Assembly (NCBI GenBank): GCA_007922305.1
Contig: ML677365.1
Coordinates: 19,349,241 to 19,413,240 of the forward strand
Reading direction: 5' to 3'
Length of the DNA: 64,000 nt
Source of the DNA: Dermatemys mawii
Taxonomy: Eukaryota; Chordata; Testudines; Dermatemydidae
This document shows positions 35,185-46,954 of this stretch, in pieces; positions within the stretch are counted from its first letter, which is position 1, and the number at the start of each line of letters is the position of its first letter. The notes beneath the pieces were generated by a model that did no database searches, was not told the DNA's origin, and saw only the letters and a list, made by a program, of their open reading frames with translations. Made by a program: the position numbers and the translations under genes.

Positions 35185-35945
35185 GAGAGCGGAACCATGG
35201 GTGGCATGTGAGCCACCCATTCAGGGATACAAGTCCCCTGGCCCTGCCCCTTCTGCCTGAGAGCCTACCCCATCTCCACCCCTTCCAGCTCCCTCCGCTG
35301 CCTGAGCCCCCCACCACAGCCACAAGCCCCCCAGCCCTGGGCCACCAGGGGCTGGGCAGTGGCGCTGAACACTTTTAACAGTGGGGGGTGCTGAAAACCA
35401 TCCCTCTTACCCCTGTTCGTGCCCCCCAGAATGGGGGCAAGGAGCAAGGTAATCTTTTTGGGGCGGGTAAGGGGGCCAAGGCTGGGGCTCAGCTGGAGGT
35501 GGGCATGGGGCTGGGAGCATGCATCTGGGACTGGGAGCAGAACCAGCAGATGGGATCCTGTGCGGGGTGGGGAACAGAAGCAGAGCCTTGGGCACAGGTC
35601 TGGGACCCAGCATGTAGACTGGGAGCAGAGCCCAGGCACGGGGCCGGCAGCCAGGACCCCACATATAGGGCCGGGAGCAGAGCTCCACGTAAAACCTGGG
35701 GATGCTGCAGCACCTCCTGAGCCTATAGTGTTGGGCAGCCCCAGGTGCCCCAAGTCCCAAGCCACAGGCTGGCCTGTGCTACCACGCTAGCCTCTGTCCC
35801 ATCCTCCTCGGGGAAGAGGAGCAGTCTGCCTGGCCTGGGGCCAGGGGGAAGTGGTGGGAAGCAGGAGGGGGCTTGGGATGGAACGTAGGCAGGGCCATGG
35901 GTGGCTGGCTGAGGAGGTTCAGCTTCCCATGGCCTGCCAGACCCG
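35185..35945. mobile_element. GC-rich composite repeat, third type
   Basis: An island of GC-rich DNA between AT-rich flanks. It starts near 'accatgggtggcatgtgag' and near its right end repeats 'gggccatgggtggctggct' and 'cagcttcccatggcctgcc'. The latter resembles 'cagtctcccatggcctatgg' at 13702-13721. Long overlapping frames on both strands (such as 35265-35765) follow from base composition and show no domain. The insert at 35946 interrupts it. Confidence 0.55.
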
Positions 35946-36440
35946 CAGGGCTGGTGGAAGGATATTTCACGCCCTAGGCAAAACTTCCACCTTACGCCCA
36001 CCCCACCCCCGGCCCAGGGAGCCCTGCGGCAGCTCCCCGCCACCCCCTTCCACCCAGGGAGCACCCCCTGCAGAAGTTCCCCACCCCAGCTCACCTCGGC
36101 TCCGCCGCCTCCCCTGAGCACGCCGGTGCCACTCCACTTCTCCCACCTCCCAGGCTTGAGGCACCAATCAGCTGTTTGGCACGGCAAGCCTGGGAGAGGA
36201 GGAGAAGCAGAGCGGGGCGGCATGCTCAGGGGAGAGGCAGAGCGGAGGTGAGCTGGAATGCCGGACAGTTCCCCTGCACACCCCTCCTCCCTCCGTTACT
36301 TTCTGCAGACACCCTCCCTGTGCCCCCCTACCCCAGCTCACCTCTGTGCCACTGCCTCCCCGAGTGCGCTTTTTGGTGCCTCCCAACCACTTGGCGCCCT
36401 AGGCGGTTTCCTAGTTTGCCTAGGGGTTGCACCGGCCCTG
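35946..36440. mobile_element. hAT-like non-autonomous element, inserted in GC-rich repeat
   Basis: The termini 'cagggctggtggaagg' and 'ggttgcaccggccctg' are inverted repeats. Just inside are 'cacgccctaggcaaaact' on the left and 'ggcgccctaggcggtttcc' on the right. The composition is GC-rich with alternating C-rich and G-rich halves. I do not see a clear 8-base duplication (left flank 'cagacccg', right flank 'catatcag'). It carries no transposase. Confidence 0.7.
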
Positions 36441-36897
36441 CATATCAGCCACCACTGAGAGCGGTTCTTTTGTTGTTTTTAAAATCTCCACTGAAACTTT
36501 AATTCACTGATTGTATTGGAGCAGTTTGTGCTGAGTGAGACTAAACAGAGAGTATATGAAGCTTCTCTTGAACTGAACAGTAGTGTTGTGAATCAAGAAA
36601 TCTTTTAACTGAATTCTGATGTAATCTAAAGTTTTCAGATGTACAAAACCAGCATGTGGCATGAGATGAAATGAATTCCATTGCTCAGAGTACTGTACAG
36701 TGTCCTAAAGAAAGATACTGTGCCAAGGAGATGGGGGAAGGGTTGTTTTCTCTGAGGAGGTGTGGTCTATGACTCTGCAGAGTCATCATCACAGGTTAAT
36801 GCCTGAGTGGCCCAATTAGGTCCTGTTCCTTCCTACCTTCCTGAGGTAACATGACTCTATATTTCCATCAACACAGGTCAGGGCCTTAATGGCCCTT

Positions 36898-37174
36898 AGG
36901 TTAGGTGTACACTGATTGAGACTCAGTGCCCTGTTTTGGGGGGGTTTTTGGAGCCTGGGCTAATTGACTCAGGCTCACGGGGATCAGCCTGTGGAGCCTG
37001 GAGTCTGAAACCCACTCCACAGTCAGCATCTCAGAACCTGGGCTCCAGTCCTAGCCTGAATGTCTATATTACAATTTTTAGCTCCAGAGCCAAAGCCCTG
37101 GAATCACAAGTCAATTGACCCTGGCCAGCCACACCTGTGCTGTTGCTCTTTGATTGCAATGTAGACAAACCCTG
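36898..37174. mobile_element. MITE with inverted halves
   Basis: Begins 'aggttaggtgtacactgat' and ends 'gattgcaatgtagacaaacc'. Internal blocks such as 'gactcaggctcacgggga', 'cctgggctccagtcctagc' and 'ggccagccacacctgtg' match a MITE that I associate with turtles. The ends carry the 'tgtctacactgcaatt' theme in inverted orientation. Confidence 0.7.
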
Positions 37175-39130
37175 AGTATATACGGGAGTTACAGTATATA
37201 TACATGTCATTATTCTGCAAGTTGCATAAGCCATTGATTTTCATCAGATGATTCCAACCACCTTCCTCTTTCCATTAATAATTCAGTTGTTAATTTAATA
37301 TGGGCATTACTCTTTTGAGCCACAGTCCTATGAGAGGTATTTGTTTATGCAGCCATAGTGATGAAATATATTTATTGACTATGGTCATATATATTCTAAA
37401 CAAGCATCTATTTTTGTTTAAAGTGCAGTCCTACTCCAAAAAGTGATTCTGTAAGAATTACATATTGTGGATCCATGTTTGTGTCTCAATAATTTCCTTA
37501 TCAGATATGCTCAGATTACATATATGCTCACTCCTCCTATATAAAGCAAACCAGGCACATGGTTGTGGAAGAAGGTTGAGGAGGAGAGTAGTAGTTTTAC
37601 CCTGTCCCAGAGGTGATCTGGCTTAACACAGCTCTTCTGCATAGCCTGTGCATATGCATCCTATCCATTATGATTATGTTCTTCCAATTTTTTGGATACA
37701 TTGACTGGTTCACTTTCTTTTCTCACATTGCAGTATAGAACTATCCCATATATACCCTCCCACTGCCAGTATTCTCCTGTAGTCTATGAGAAAATATCTA
37801 GCTCATATACCTATTTGTTCTTTTTTAAGAGAGCTCACTACAGTACTGGCATCTAAGTGAGTGGATTCAGACATGTAGTTGTCTCTCCCATTGGCAAATT
37901 CAACTATTTCCCCTTGGAGTATCCACTTAGATTCTACTGTTAAAAACAATTTGTTGTTCTGTAAAAGAAAGTAAAAGAATTAGAAACTTTTGGGGGGAAT
38001 CTGTTCCAGCTTTTGGTGGTGTAACAAGCTAACAACATTCTCTCAGCAGGCAATAATGGACCAGAGTTTCTTTTTTGTGAACCACTATGAATCCTTTATT
38101 GATCTGTCCTTCAATATCCTTACTCTTTCATGCCACTGCAGAGAGAGTACAAAGCTCTGGGATGGGTTCATGGAAGAACTCTGCACTTCTGCATGGTAGA
38201 GAGAGGTTCTGTTCCAGTCCCAGAAAGACTGGAGTGGAGGGAGGTTTTGGGGGGCAAGGCATTGCTTGATCACCAGATTATGCCAATCCATTGGCAACAA
38301 GTCCTTTTTTCCCCTCACAAATAAACCCATTTAAAATTCTATTTGTAGCTCTTTGGAGAAAATTTTCCAGTAGAATTAAAACTTGCAGGGAAGAGAAGCA
38401 GCATATATAGGCACATCAGCTGCATTCTGTTATGTAGCACTCACCCAGACAAAGGTCTTTGTCTATAAAAGGCTAAAATATATCTGAGATAATTGCTGCT
38501 CATTGATTTTGCCTCTGAAATGGAGTCATTCTGGCATATTCCACCTTGAGGCTGTCTTGTATGCTTCTTTGAAAGGGAAAATTCAAAAGTTCAAGTAAAG
38601 ACACAAGTTCAATCAAATATGTGGCAGTAAAAGCCTGATTTACAGTTTTGAGGTTACTCTTAGCTGACCTAGCCCTGAGTGATGCTTGGCAATTTTGTCT
38701 GATCTTGTCTTAATGCTGTTACCCTGTGTTTACTAAATGATTTAACATTGAAATGTTGGAAGTAGCCAAATATTTGTCTTCAGTCCCTTATGAATATTTG
38801 AATAGCTCTTTCCCCAATCATTCTGGAAGCAGAGCAGAGTGTTAAAAGCACAAAACTCATGTAGTATTACTTGGTGGACACTGTAGGCCAACAGCATTGG
38901 CATTGCATCAGGGATGAATTTGGAGCAAGTATTGAAAATGACCAAAGTTAGGAACATAATATGCTGCATTTGTTTGACTCTTACGTTAATTGCGAGTCAA
39001 ATCTTAACATAAATTGTGCCACCTTAGTAGAATGAATAAACGAGTCCAAAGTTACATCTGAGGACAAAAATATTTTAATTCATCAGTAATTTTTTCTGTT
39101 CCACTAAAATGTAACCAAGATAAGAGACCT
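37175..39130. other. Repeat-poor stretch
   Basis: Nearly 2 kb of AT-rich DNA with no confident transposon, exon or RNA gene. Several overlapping short frames around 37990-38330 were inspected. They show no domain or splice-site context. Confidence 0.5.
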
Positions 39131-39132
39131 TT

Positions 39133-39345
39133 GAGGTTGGATGCTTTTGTGGTTAAGGCACTGGATGTGAGTTCAGGAGATCTGAGGTAAACCTCTGGCT
39201 CTATCACAGACTTCCTGTATGAACTTGGGCAGATCATTCAATCTCTCTGTTCTCTACCTGTAAAAATGGGAATAGTAACAGAAGAGGCTTGGGAGAAAAA
39301 AATTCATTAATGTTGGTAAGGTGCTCAGATACTAAAATGAATAAG
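39133..39345 (+). repeat. MIR-like SINE, nearly full length
   Basis: In order: a tRNA-like head ('gcttttgtggttaaggcact'), 'ggagatctgaggtaaacc', the core ('tatgaacttgggcagatc'), then 'caatctctctgttctctacc', 'tgtaaaaatgggaatagtaac' and the 3' 'aaggtgctcagatacta'. This is the full MIR/amniote-MIR order, and it is the best copy in the window. It is non-autonomous and very old. Confidence 0.8.
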
Positions 39346-40570
39346 GTCATAAAAGAATCTAGATGGACAGGGGTGACATTTTCTGAATGTGGCCTCCATT
39401 TGTGCACATCCAGTTTTGCTTATGCCATCCCTTACCTACACAGTTTTTGTGAACTAACACTTGAGCAAGCGGATAACAGGATAGACACACACACCTATTT
39501 GTACATACAAAACAAGTTGTAAAGTACTTTGTGCTTGTAAATGTTACCATCTGGGTGCAGAAAGTTTGTATGTAAACATAATGGAAGTGCAAAATTGCTC
39601 ATGCAGAAATATGAGCCCAAGATGAAGCATCTTTAAAAATTTGATCCTTAAAGCTGAATAACAATATTAAATGTCACTCTTATTAGAGAAATTAAAAATC
39701 TGCCACCTTTCACCATCTGAGTTTTAATCTGATGTATCCTGTATAGGAGGTGATATACATTTAGTGTGAAAGGACTAATTTGTGTTGTTTCTGTACAGCT
39801 GCTGGATTTAGTTGATCAGGACTTGATTAGACTAGATTTGACCATCTCTGCTGGGTCAGAGTATTTAACTCCCTATACTTACTTTTTATAACATTGATTA
39901 AAAGAGCTCATCCTTTTATTAAAGTGTCTATTCATACTCATTTACAGTTAATGTGTCTAAAGGAAACAGAGAGAAATTAAAGGAGACACTTTTTCATTCA
40001 TGATTCTTTTTTAAAATGTTCCTCATTTCTCTCCTCCCGCTACCTCCCCCCGCACCTCCCACCACATACTAATATTGCATGCAGGGCTTGTTCTCAGCTT
40101 GCTATGAAGCAAGCTGGGGCAAGCCTTGTAATATGATTCAAACTGTAAATCTCATGTCTTGCATCCCCCAAGCACCTCATCTTATATGCAGTCTGGAACC
40201 TTCATTCCAGTACCAATTAGACTAATATATCCATCCAGTTCCTATTGGGGTGATGGATCGGCTGGTGGGAGAAATGGAGGCGATTTTCTCAGCTCCTCTG
40301 CATTCCCATAGGCATGCAGTATTTGACAGATTGGGCAGAACTGCCACGGAAGAGTCTGACACAGATGGTGTAATTAGAAAATGCGAAGTGCGAGTGTGAA
40401 ATTTATCTTTGATCAGCACCTCCTTGCCAGATTGTCATCTATGTTAATATGATGATGGCTTCTTGGAGATGGATAGAAGGAAACAGCAGCCTTGAGGAAG
40501 AAATGGAGACTGAGGGAAGATATTTTGTTTAACTCTGAAACTCGATCAATTTCAACATAAGTAAAATGAG

Positions 40571-40602
40571 ATTTAATTTATTTAATTCATAGGAAAACAA
40601 AT
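40571..40602 (+). repeat. Left member of a spaced direct repeat
   Basis: The 24-mer at 40579-40602 ('tatttaattcataggaaaac' and four more bases) recurs exactly at 42292-42315, and similarity extends about 8 bases upstream. The two copies are 1.7 kb apart. A target duplication flanking a large insertion is one possible cause. Confidence 0.85.
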
Positions 40603-40692
40603 TGAATCTGAATCTGACACCCTATTTCTTAGACCTGTTCTCAATATGGTAAAACCTTAAGTTTCGTTGGAAGATGAAAGATACTGTTTTAA

Positions 40693-40807
40693 TAGGGTGA
40701 CTAGACAGAAAATTTGAAAAATCAGGACAGGAGTTGTAAGAGACTATATAAGAAAAAGACCCAAAACCAGGACTGTCCTTATAAAATCGGGACTTCTGGT
40801 CATTCTC
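40693..40807. mobile_element. Small MITE with 'agggtgacta' ends
   Basis: Left end 'agggtgactagacagaaa', right end 'gacttctggtcattct': imperfect inverted repeats. Inside are 'aaaaatcaggacaggagttg', 'tataagaaaaagacccaaaa' and 'ccaggactgtccttataaaa'. I recognise the pattern as a short DNA transposon common in sauropsids ('agggtgaccagat ... atctggtcaccct'). Confidence 0.8.
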
Positions 40808-41189
40808 TGATTTAATGAAGAAATAAATAAAAAATCAATCTATAAGTGTAGGCACACTTGAAGTTATTGACTCAGTCTTTATTGAGACTTAATATAAACT
40901 AAATACATACAGAAAAATCACTATATTCCCTAGCTGGACACATTCACGTGATCAGATGTTTGCTGTCCAACTTTGAATTTTTAGTAAAATTCTTTTTAGC
41001 AATGCATAGTAGGATATAGGTTTTTTTCTTTACAAAATACAGTATTTTTGAAGTCCTTAAGTTAGCTTTTTTAATCCAAAAATATATTTTAAATTGAGTA
41101 TTAATAAAAATATATACAACATATTTGTTAGTCATGACCAAAATGTTTTGATTCATTTTTCTAATACAGTCACATTCCTAGAAGCTTTG

Positions 41190-41250
41190 TTATATATCTA
41201 TATCTACCTATATCTGTCTATAGATAGACATAATATAATATACACACATA
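41190..41250. repeat. (TATC)n-like microsatellite with palindrome
   Basis: Degenerate 'tatatctatatctacctat' repeats are followed by the perfect palindromic unit 'tgtctatagatagaca' and an AT-rich 'taatataatata' tail. Confidence 0.8.
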
Positions 41251-41321
41251 CTTTCTCCTAAGCATCAAAAAGCAATTTTTACACATTAGTAAATGAAGAC
41301 TCAGAATGCCACACTGAGGTA

Positions 41322-41460
41322 AGTAGAACTTTTCACAGATGGGAAACTGAGGCACAGGGTGGTTAAGGGACTTGTCTGAGAATGTGATTGGTAGAACTGG
41401 AATAGATCTCTGATCTTACCATTCCCAACCATATGCCCTATCCAAAAGATTATCCTTTGT
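41322..41460 (-). repeat. MIR/L3-like repeat, antisense
   Basis: Plus-strand order: 'ttcacagatgggaaactgag', 'gcacagggtggttaaggga', 'cttgtctgagaatgtgatt', 'ggtagaactggaatagatc' and 'ccatatgccctatcc'. This is the reverse complement of the MIR/L3 core and 3' portion ('gatggggaaactgaggca ... gacttgcccaaggtcac'). Confidence 0.8.
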
Positions 41461-43415
41461 CCCGCACAAAAAGGTATAACCATTGCAATCTTATATCTGG
41501 ATGGGTCAAAAGGTTTAGGTTTACAAACCATTGTGACATAGTTCATTTTGTTATAAGCTGCTCAAATGTTCACATGGATGGTGCTAATTTTCAGGAAGGT
41601 AAATTAGCATAATTAATGACCAGCCAAATTTGGGGGTAATACAGTATGTAATTAACATTAGAGAATTCTGTTGTACCACCTGCCCCCACATTTCATTGTT
41701 GCAGTGTACGAACTGTACAGGAGGCTATTTTCCCCTTTGCTGCACTGAGCAGAAAGCAGCTTTCTTCATCAGAATAAGCCATTAGCTATAATGGCATGTA
41801 GGTGTAATGGAATGTGCTCGAAACATCTGTGCTGAGAGCAGGGGAGAAATTGCTGCATGCAGTCCTAGGCCTTTGGGGAGCTTGATTAAGGATTGCTTCA
41901 GAGAACTTGAGATCTGGCTTGGGATGCAAAAAAGAGAAGAAAGGAAAATAACGCTAATAGATTTACGGATATACTGCAGGGAGAACAAAGGATTTTTAAT
42001 TTTTTTTTATTTCCCTTTATTGCTCTTATATTGCATCTGTTCTCTGTTGGGCTTTCACTTATTGAGCTGATCTGGAAAAAAAATGTAGCTCAAAATGCAG
42101 TTTAGCAAAAGAGATCCTAGCTATATAAACATGAAAATAGTTTGATTTTTGTCTTTGTTTGCTAATGAAGATTTAATTGAAACCTGCAGATAATTCAAAC
42201 AATATTTATTATTTATTCCACATTTGTCTGAATTATTTTTTTTCAAATAGTATCTTCCTTTCAAAATAATTTCAATGAAGATATTTAATTTTATTTAATT
42301 CATAGGAAAACAAATCTGCATATAAGACACGTATTGCCTTTTGTTATCTGGATTGCTGTAGACTTCATCTGCTGCTGCTTTCGTTAATTTCCTTAAATTA
42401 TTTTCTGATTCAGTGTTTCTGAACTCCATTTGTTTGCATAAATTTATAATAACCAATGAAATATATACCTTACTGAACATTAAGAAAGATTGCAGAACCA
42501 CTAGACTACGTTTGTCCTGGCTATTTATCCATCAAACTATGAAGCATTTGAAATTTAATCTGTAAGATCTTGGGGAATGGTTATGGGGTGGGAAGAACAA
42601 TGTTTAAAAGATGGTTTTGATGCCATAAAAAGAAAAGGGTTAAATGTCTGAAAAATCCATATAACAGAAAAGGGAATTAACATACTGCATGGGACAGATG
42701 TGGATGTATTGCAGAGAAAATGAGAAACAAACCTGCAAATATTGGGTGGTTTTATGATTAAGTAAATCTTATGCTTTCTAATTATAAATGACAACAAAGC
42801 ACTGTGTTCACTGATATCCATCTTCCTTATGAAATAAGAAGCTTTCTGAGCCAGTGCCAAAAATGCCTTGCAATGAAGTTTAAAATATGTAGGGAGGCAA
42901 AAATGTAATAAAAATGCAAAAGCTAATAATATTATGGTGACTGGCATTGTTTACAATGTAGAGCACCTGCTGTTTAAAAAAAAGAAGAAGAAAAAGTGAA
43001 ATCATCAAACTGTTCCTAAATGGAAAATCTGGGCTGCGTGCCAATTATACAATGTGTTTCAGGTGCACTGTAAATAGGAACAATAAAAGGTGCAGAGGAA
43101 AGAATCTGAAATGTTAAATCTCAGACATATGAGAATATTATTATGATTATGTTACTTGAAAGAAAATCTTGAATCATCCAAATTTCTTCAATGTACAAAT
43201 GGGTTTAAAATGTTTCCTCTGTATAAAGTTGCAAATATCTAATTATCCCCTTTTTAAAAAAAATCCTTGATTAAATTAAAACAAAACAAGAGAGTGAGAG
43301 ACTCCAAGAAGTCCACTAGGGAGTTCCCTATTAGCCATCTATTTTACATAAAAGGCGCTCAGATGCTACAGTGATGGGCACCAATACAAAATCCTACTGT
43401 GATTGATGTAATCCT
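41461..43415. other. Repeat-poor stretch
   Basis: No confident transposon apart from the right copy of the 24-base direct repeat at 42292-42315. The segment 41730-42080 is compositionally ordinary but looks unique and may be constrained. There is no exon or RNA gene. Confidence 0.5.
42283..42315 (+). repeat. Right member of a spaced direct repeat
   Basis: An exact 24-base copy of 40579-40602, with further upstream similarity ('atttaattt' extended by one T). Sequence past either copy differs. Confidence 0.85.
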
Positions 43416-43420
43416 GAGTT

Positions 43421-43505
43421 CTAGGAAGTCCAAGGCCCAACCCTGCTTAATGCTGAACTCAGTGGGAGTTTTGTTATTGATTTCAACGGGAACAGGATGA
43501 TCCCT
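43421..43505. repeat. Old amniote dispersed repeat
   Basis: Reads 'ggcccaaccctgcttaatgc', 'gaactcagtgggagttttg' and 'attgatttcaacgggaac', then 'aggatgatccc'. It has the two opposed 'cagtggga' / 'tttcaacggg' blocks typical of the palindromic family. Confidence 0.7.
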
Positions 43506-43615
43506 CAGAGCAATATGCCTGGTTTTGAGTCTCAGGGAATTGAATTTGATCTACTTACATTGGTGTATATGGTGACTGGCACAGGACTGAAAGAATTCCT
43601 GGGCTTAGATTTGCA

Positions 43616-43722
43616 CATCTAGGATCAAATCCTGCTCGCTTTACTCAAGCAATTAGTTTCATTAAAATAAATGGGACTACAGGCCTGACAAAGGAAAGCG
43701 AGATTTTACCTCCAATCCGTGC
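43616..43722. repeat. Old amniote dispersed repeat, palindromic
   Basis: The left end 'ggatcaaatcctgctcgct' mirrors the right end 'gaaagcgagattttacctcc'. The centre has 'cattaaaataaatgggact'. It is a fold-back element. Confidence 0.65.
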
Positions 43723-43899
43723 TTTGTTGATTGAGTTATAGATGATTGTTAGTGATCACCCTTAAAAAGTCACATTTGCCTCTAGGAAATAATCAGAAAA
43801 CCACTTTATTTATTACAGGTATTCCCCTTATGTATAAGGAAGACCAGTAGTACCACCGTAATCACTGTCCCCTCCCCCCTACCCCCAATTTTAACCCTC

Positions 43900-44098
43900 A
43901 GACAATGATCCAAATTCTGTTTTCAATTCTTTTTGTGTAAATCAGGAGTGATTCCACTGAAGTAATTCGAATGACTTCAGATTTACACCCATGTAGGTGA
44001 GATCTGAATCCTTTTCTTTGTGTTACTGTTGCTTTATGGTCAGATCCTGGTAGATTTGCCATTGGCTTCAGTGAGGGCAGGATTAGTGAATTGAAAAT
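43900..44098. repeat. Old amniote dispersed repeats, one or two copies
   Basis: 'gtgtaaatcaggagtgattc', 'cactgaagtaattcgaatg', 'acttcagatttacaccc' and 'gtgagatctgaatccttt' make one palindromic copy. A second piece with 'ggtcagatcctggtagattt' and 'ggcttcagtgagggcagg' follows directly. Confidence 0.75.
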
Positions 44099-44187
44099 GT
44101 AAAACATTACGTAAGTGAACATACTATTAAAAATGCTGAGTATTCTGTAATGCTTTTAACATTGTTCTGATTGCTAGTTGTTTTCAG

Positions 44188-44278
44188 TCTTGTGAGGTAA
44201 GCATCATTATCTTGTTTTGTAGAAGGAGAAACTGAGGCAGAGATAGTTGCTGTAACCTAACCATGATGATTTAAAATG
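44188..44278 (-). repeat. MIR/L3-like repeat, antisense
   Basis: Reads 'gtgaggtaagcatcattatc' then 'aggagaaactgaggcagaga'. This corresponds to the antisense 'gtgaggtaggtattattatc ... gatggggaaactgaggcaca' signature of MIR/L3 elements. Confidence 0.75.
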
Positions 44279-44661
44279 TTCCCTTACCCTCCAGATCCAT
44301 CCTAAAATAATGAATCTTATTTTTGTTGATATAATAACTAATTGTGTGATTAAATTGACAGTAATCATCGGTGGGGAAATGATAGAAATCTGTGGTAGTT
44401 ATTTCTTCAACCTTTTTAAACATATTTTTGGAGCTTCATGGAAACAAGAAAAATCTGCATACTCGAAGAAAGTCAATGAATATCTGCGATGTTTGTGATT
44501 CAGAAGAAAAATAGTCCCGAAGTAAATTCCTGTGGATCTAAGACAGCAGACAGGTTCTATTAAGAATAAGGAGTATGGAAAAAGCAGCAGAAAAATATAT
44601 ATCTCATTAGTAGATGGACATAGCATATAACCTACACTGTCTTTTTACCTCTAGCATTATG

Positions 44662-44822
44662 GTTCTATAGGCTTGATTGTGCTCCCACTTGTTCTACTGA
44701 ACTCTGTCAACTAGTATGAAGTTATAGCGATTGGGGAGCCACAAAGGAACCTATTGACGTTAATGGCAAAATGCCCACTGACTTCAGTAGTGCCAGGACT
44801 TCACTCCATGATTTCACCCTAT
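44662..44822. repeat. Old amniote dispersed repeat
   Basis: 'ggcttgattgtgctcccact', 'cctattgacgttaatggc' and 'cactgacttcagtagtgcc', ending 'tgatttcaccc'. It shows the opposed 'tcaatgg' / 'ttcagtg' blocks. Confidence 0.65.
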
Positions 44823-44845
44823 TTAGGACAGACTCAAGAAAGAAA

Positions 44846-44945
44846 ATCATAAATTCCAAGGCCAGAAGAGGCCATTGTGATAATCTAGTGTGACCTCAAG
44901 TATAACATAGACCATGAAATGTCCCTAAAATATACTTCAATGTTC
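44846..44945 (-). mobile_element. CR1 LINE 3' end, antisense
   Basis: 'aaattccaaggccagaagag', 'gccattgtgataatctagtg', 'tgacctcaagtataacatag' and 'accatgaaatgtccctaaa' are the reversed CR1 3' end, parallel to 46266 and 49131. After about 100 bases the similarity stops. Confidence 0.8.
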
Positions 44946-45391
44946 TGTATTCCTTCACCTGGAGCTGCTGAAGGAATAGAGCACCAGTTGGGGTAATCCC
45001 CAGGCCAACGTGCTGTACACTCCCTATAAAGACTTTGAAATGAAAATCCTTAAGGAAAACTTCTATAGAATGTATTAGGGATGAAACCAGTGGAATACAA
45101 TAGCAATTACTCATAACCTGTAGAACGTATCTGGGAATTAAAATCTTTCTAGCATTTCATTGAACCATCAGATAGAATTCTATAGCAGAGATACAACTCT
45201 CTATTAAATTACACAGGATTATTTGATGCGAGTAATACTAACCATGAGTAAAGGTTACAAAATTGGAACTTACGGACTTGAAGACATGTATTTCCTCCAC
45301 ACAAAAAGATCCGACTGGCATATGGATAACATATATATCCAGATTTGTGTTAGAACAATTTTTTTAAAAAAGTTTTGGAAAGAGGCATAAA

Positions 45392-45512
45392 CCATCATTC
45401 TTCAGGGCATACCCTCCAGTTAAAGGGGTTGGGAAGAAACTGACAGGATACTAGATACTGAACTAGATGGTCTGATCTAGTAGGGCAATTTCAACGTTCC
45501 CAGTGTTGAGAG
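45392..45512 (+). mobile_element. CR1 LINE 3' end, sense
   Basis: 'aaaccatcattcttcaggg', 'gttgggaagaaactgacagg', 'atactagatactgaactaga', 'tggtctgatctagtagggc' and 'aatttcaacgttcccagtg' follow the CR1 3' end pattern '...gatactggactagatgg ... tgacccagtatggcaattc'. It is truncated and diverged. Confidence 0.75.
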
Positions 45513-45545
45513 GAGTAAAGAAAAATACATCGATTATTCTGAGAT

Positions 45546-45600
45546 CTTGCTGGGTCAGATTGTTGTCCCAGTGAAGTCAGGCCCTAGGTCTTAATAAATT
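45546..45600. repeat. Old amniote dispersed repeat, fragment
   Basis: 'gctgggtcagattgttgtcc' and 'cagtgaagtcaggccctag' are two blocks of the palindromic family. The copy is short. Confidence 0.45.
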
Positions 45601-46435
45601 AACCTAAAAAATGTTTAAACTGGCATGGAAAGCTACATTGGGACAGGCCACGAAAGGACTGTTGATCTACATTTACATAAATTGAACGCGTGGCCCAGCA
45701 CCCTGAAAAACTGACACAGAGCTTCAACTGCTACTCTAGGCAGACTTAATACATACTCAGATCTTTTTAAATTTGATACAATCTTATCTCTTTGGGGGGT
45801 TTGACACATCATCTGTAAAACTGAGGTTAATAGACCTTTTTAAAATCCGTGATTAAAGCTTTCAGTTGTGTACAAAGATTTAAGTGAAGTGCTCAGGCAC
45901 CAGACACATGCTTTCACAACCAAGTGGCAAAGACCAGCTCAGGTCACTGCCCTGAGCAAGTGATACCTGGCTCACAATCTCAATGGCAAAAACTCCACAC
46001 CACTGTCAAAGGACCATGGAAGTCAAATACTGCTCCCAAGAGTAAGGGTGGCTTGGTGTAGTTCTTCTCGATTTACTAGACATAAGGCATGATGGGGTGA
46101 TTTGGGAGGTAGTGAGGATCGCCTGTGTGCAGAGCATTCCATTTCTTGCTTCAGTTGGTCTTTGCACTGTGTTCTGGAGGGTAGCACTTGGGAACTCGGC
46201 TACAACAGCTATGTCCTTTTTTATAGCCATTGTAAAGTGGCTGAGGAAAATGAGTCACCAACCATTTATAGATTCATAGAGTCCAGGCCAGAAGGAACTA
46301 CTGTGATCATCTAGTCAGACAGTCTGAATAACAGGTCCTAGAACATCCCCAAAGTAATTCCTAGAGCCTCTCTTTTAGGGAAAAAAATCATATTTTGATG
46401 TAAAAATTGTCATTGTTTGAGAATCCACCATGAGC

Positions 46436-46954
46436 CATGCTTTCAGAAACGTCTGTGTCCATGTCCTCCTCACAATTGTCCGCTTGCTGGCGGCTCCTAG
46501 ACAGGTTCTGCACATACTGCAGGATAATGCGTGAGGTGTTTACAATGTTCACAACAGCAGCGATGAGCTGAGCAGGCTCCTTGCTTGCTATGCTATGGTG
46601 TCTACACAGGTAACCCAGGAAAAGAGGTGTGAAATGATTGTCTGCCATTGCTTTCACAGAGGGAGGGAGGGGAGACTGAGGACATGTACCCAAAACCATC
46701 CACAACAATGTTTTTGCCCCATTAGGCATTGGAAGCTTAACCCAGAATTCCAATGGGCAGTGGAGACTGTGGGGACTGTGGGATGTCTACCCACGGTACA
46801 CCTCTCCATTAGTCAATGCTAACCATGGTATTGAGGATGCACTCTGCTGACTTAATGCACTTAGTGAGGACATATACAATCAACTGTATAAAATCACTTT
46901 TAAAGATTGACTTCTATAAATTTGACATAATTTTGTAGTGTAGACATGCCCTTA
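46436..46954 (-). mobile_element. Harbinger-type element remnant, nested in CR1
   Basis: The right edge 'ttttgtagtgtagacatgcc' followed by 'ctta' is a MITE/Harbinger-type terminus. The minus frame at 46388-46753 includes 'EPAQLIAAVVNIVNTSRIIL' and 'RQQADNCEEDMDTDVSES'. I recognise this as the N-terminal part of a protein encoded by PIF/Harbinger-like elements of turtles. The left terminus is absent and the protein is incomplete, so the copy was truncated or partly deleted. It was inserted into a CR1 that was already present. Confidence 0.78.

Noticed and set aside
35265..36223. Several 100-166 residue overlapping frames on both strands
   Set aside because: They follow from GC-rich repeat sequence with few stops. 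They are open on both strands at once, proline/glycine-rich and lack motifs.
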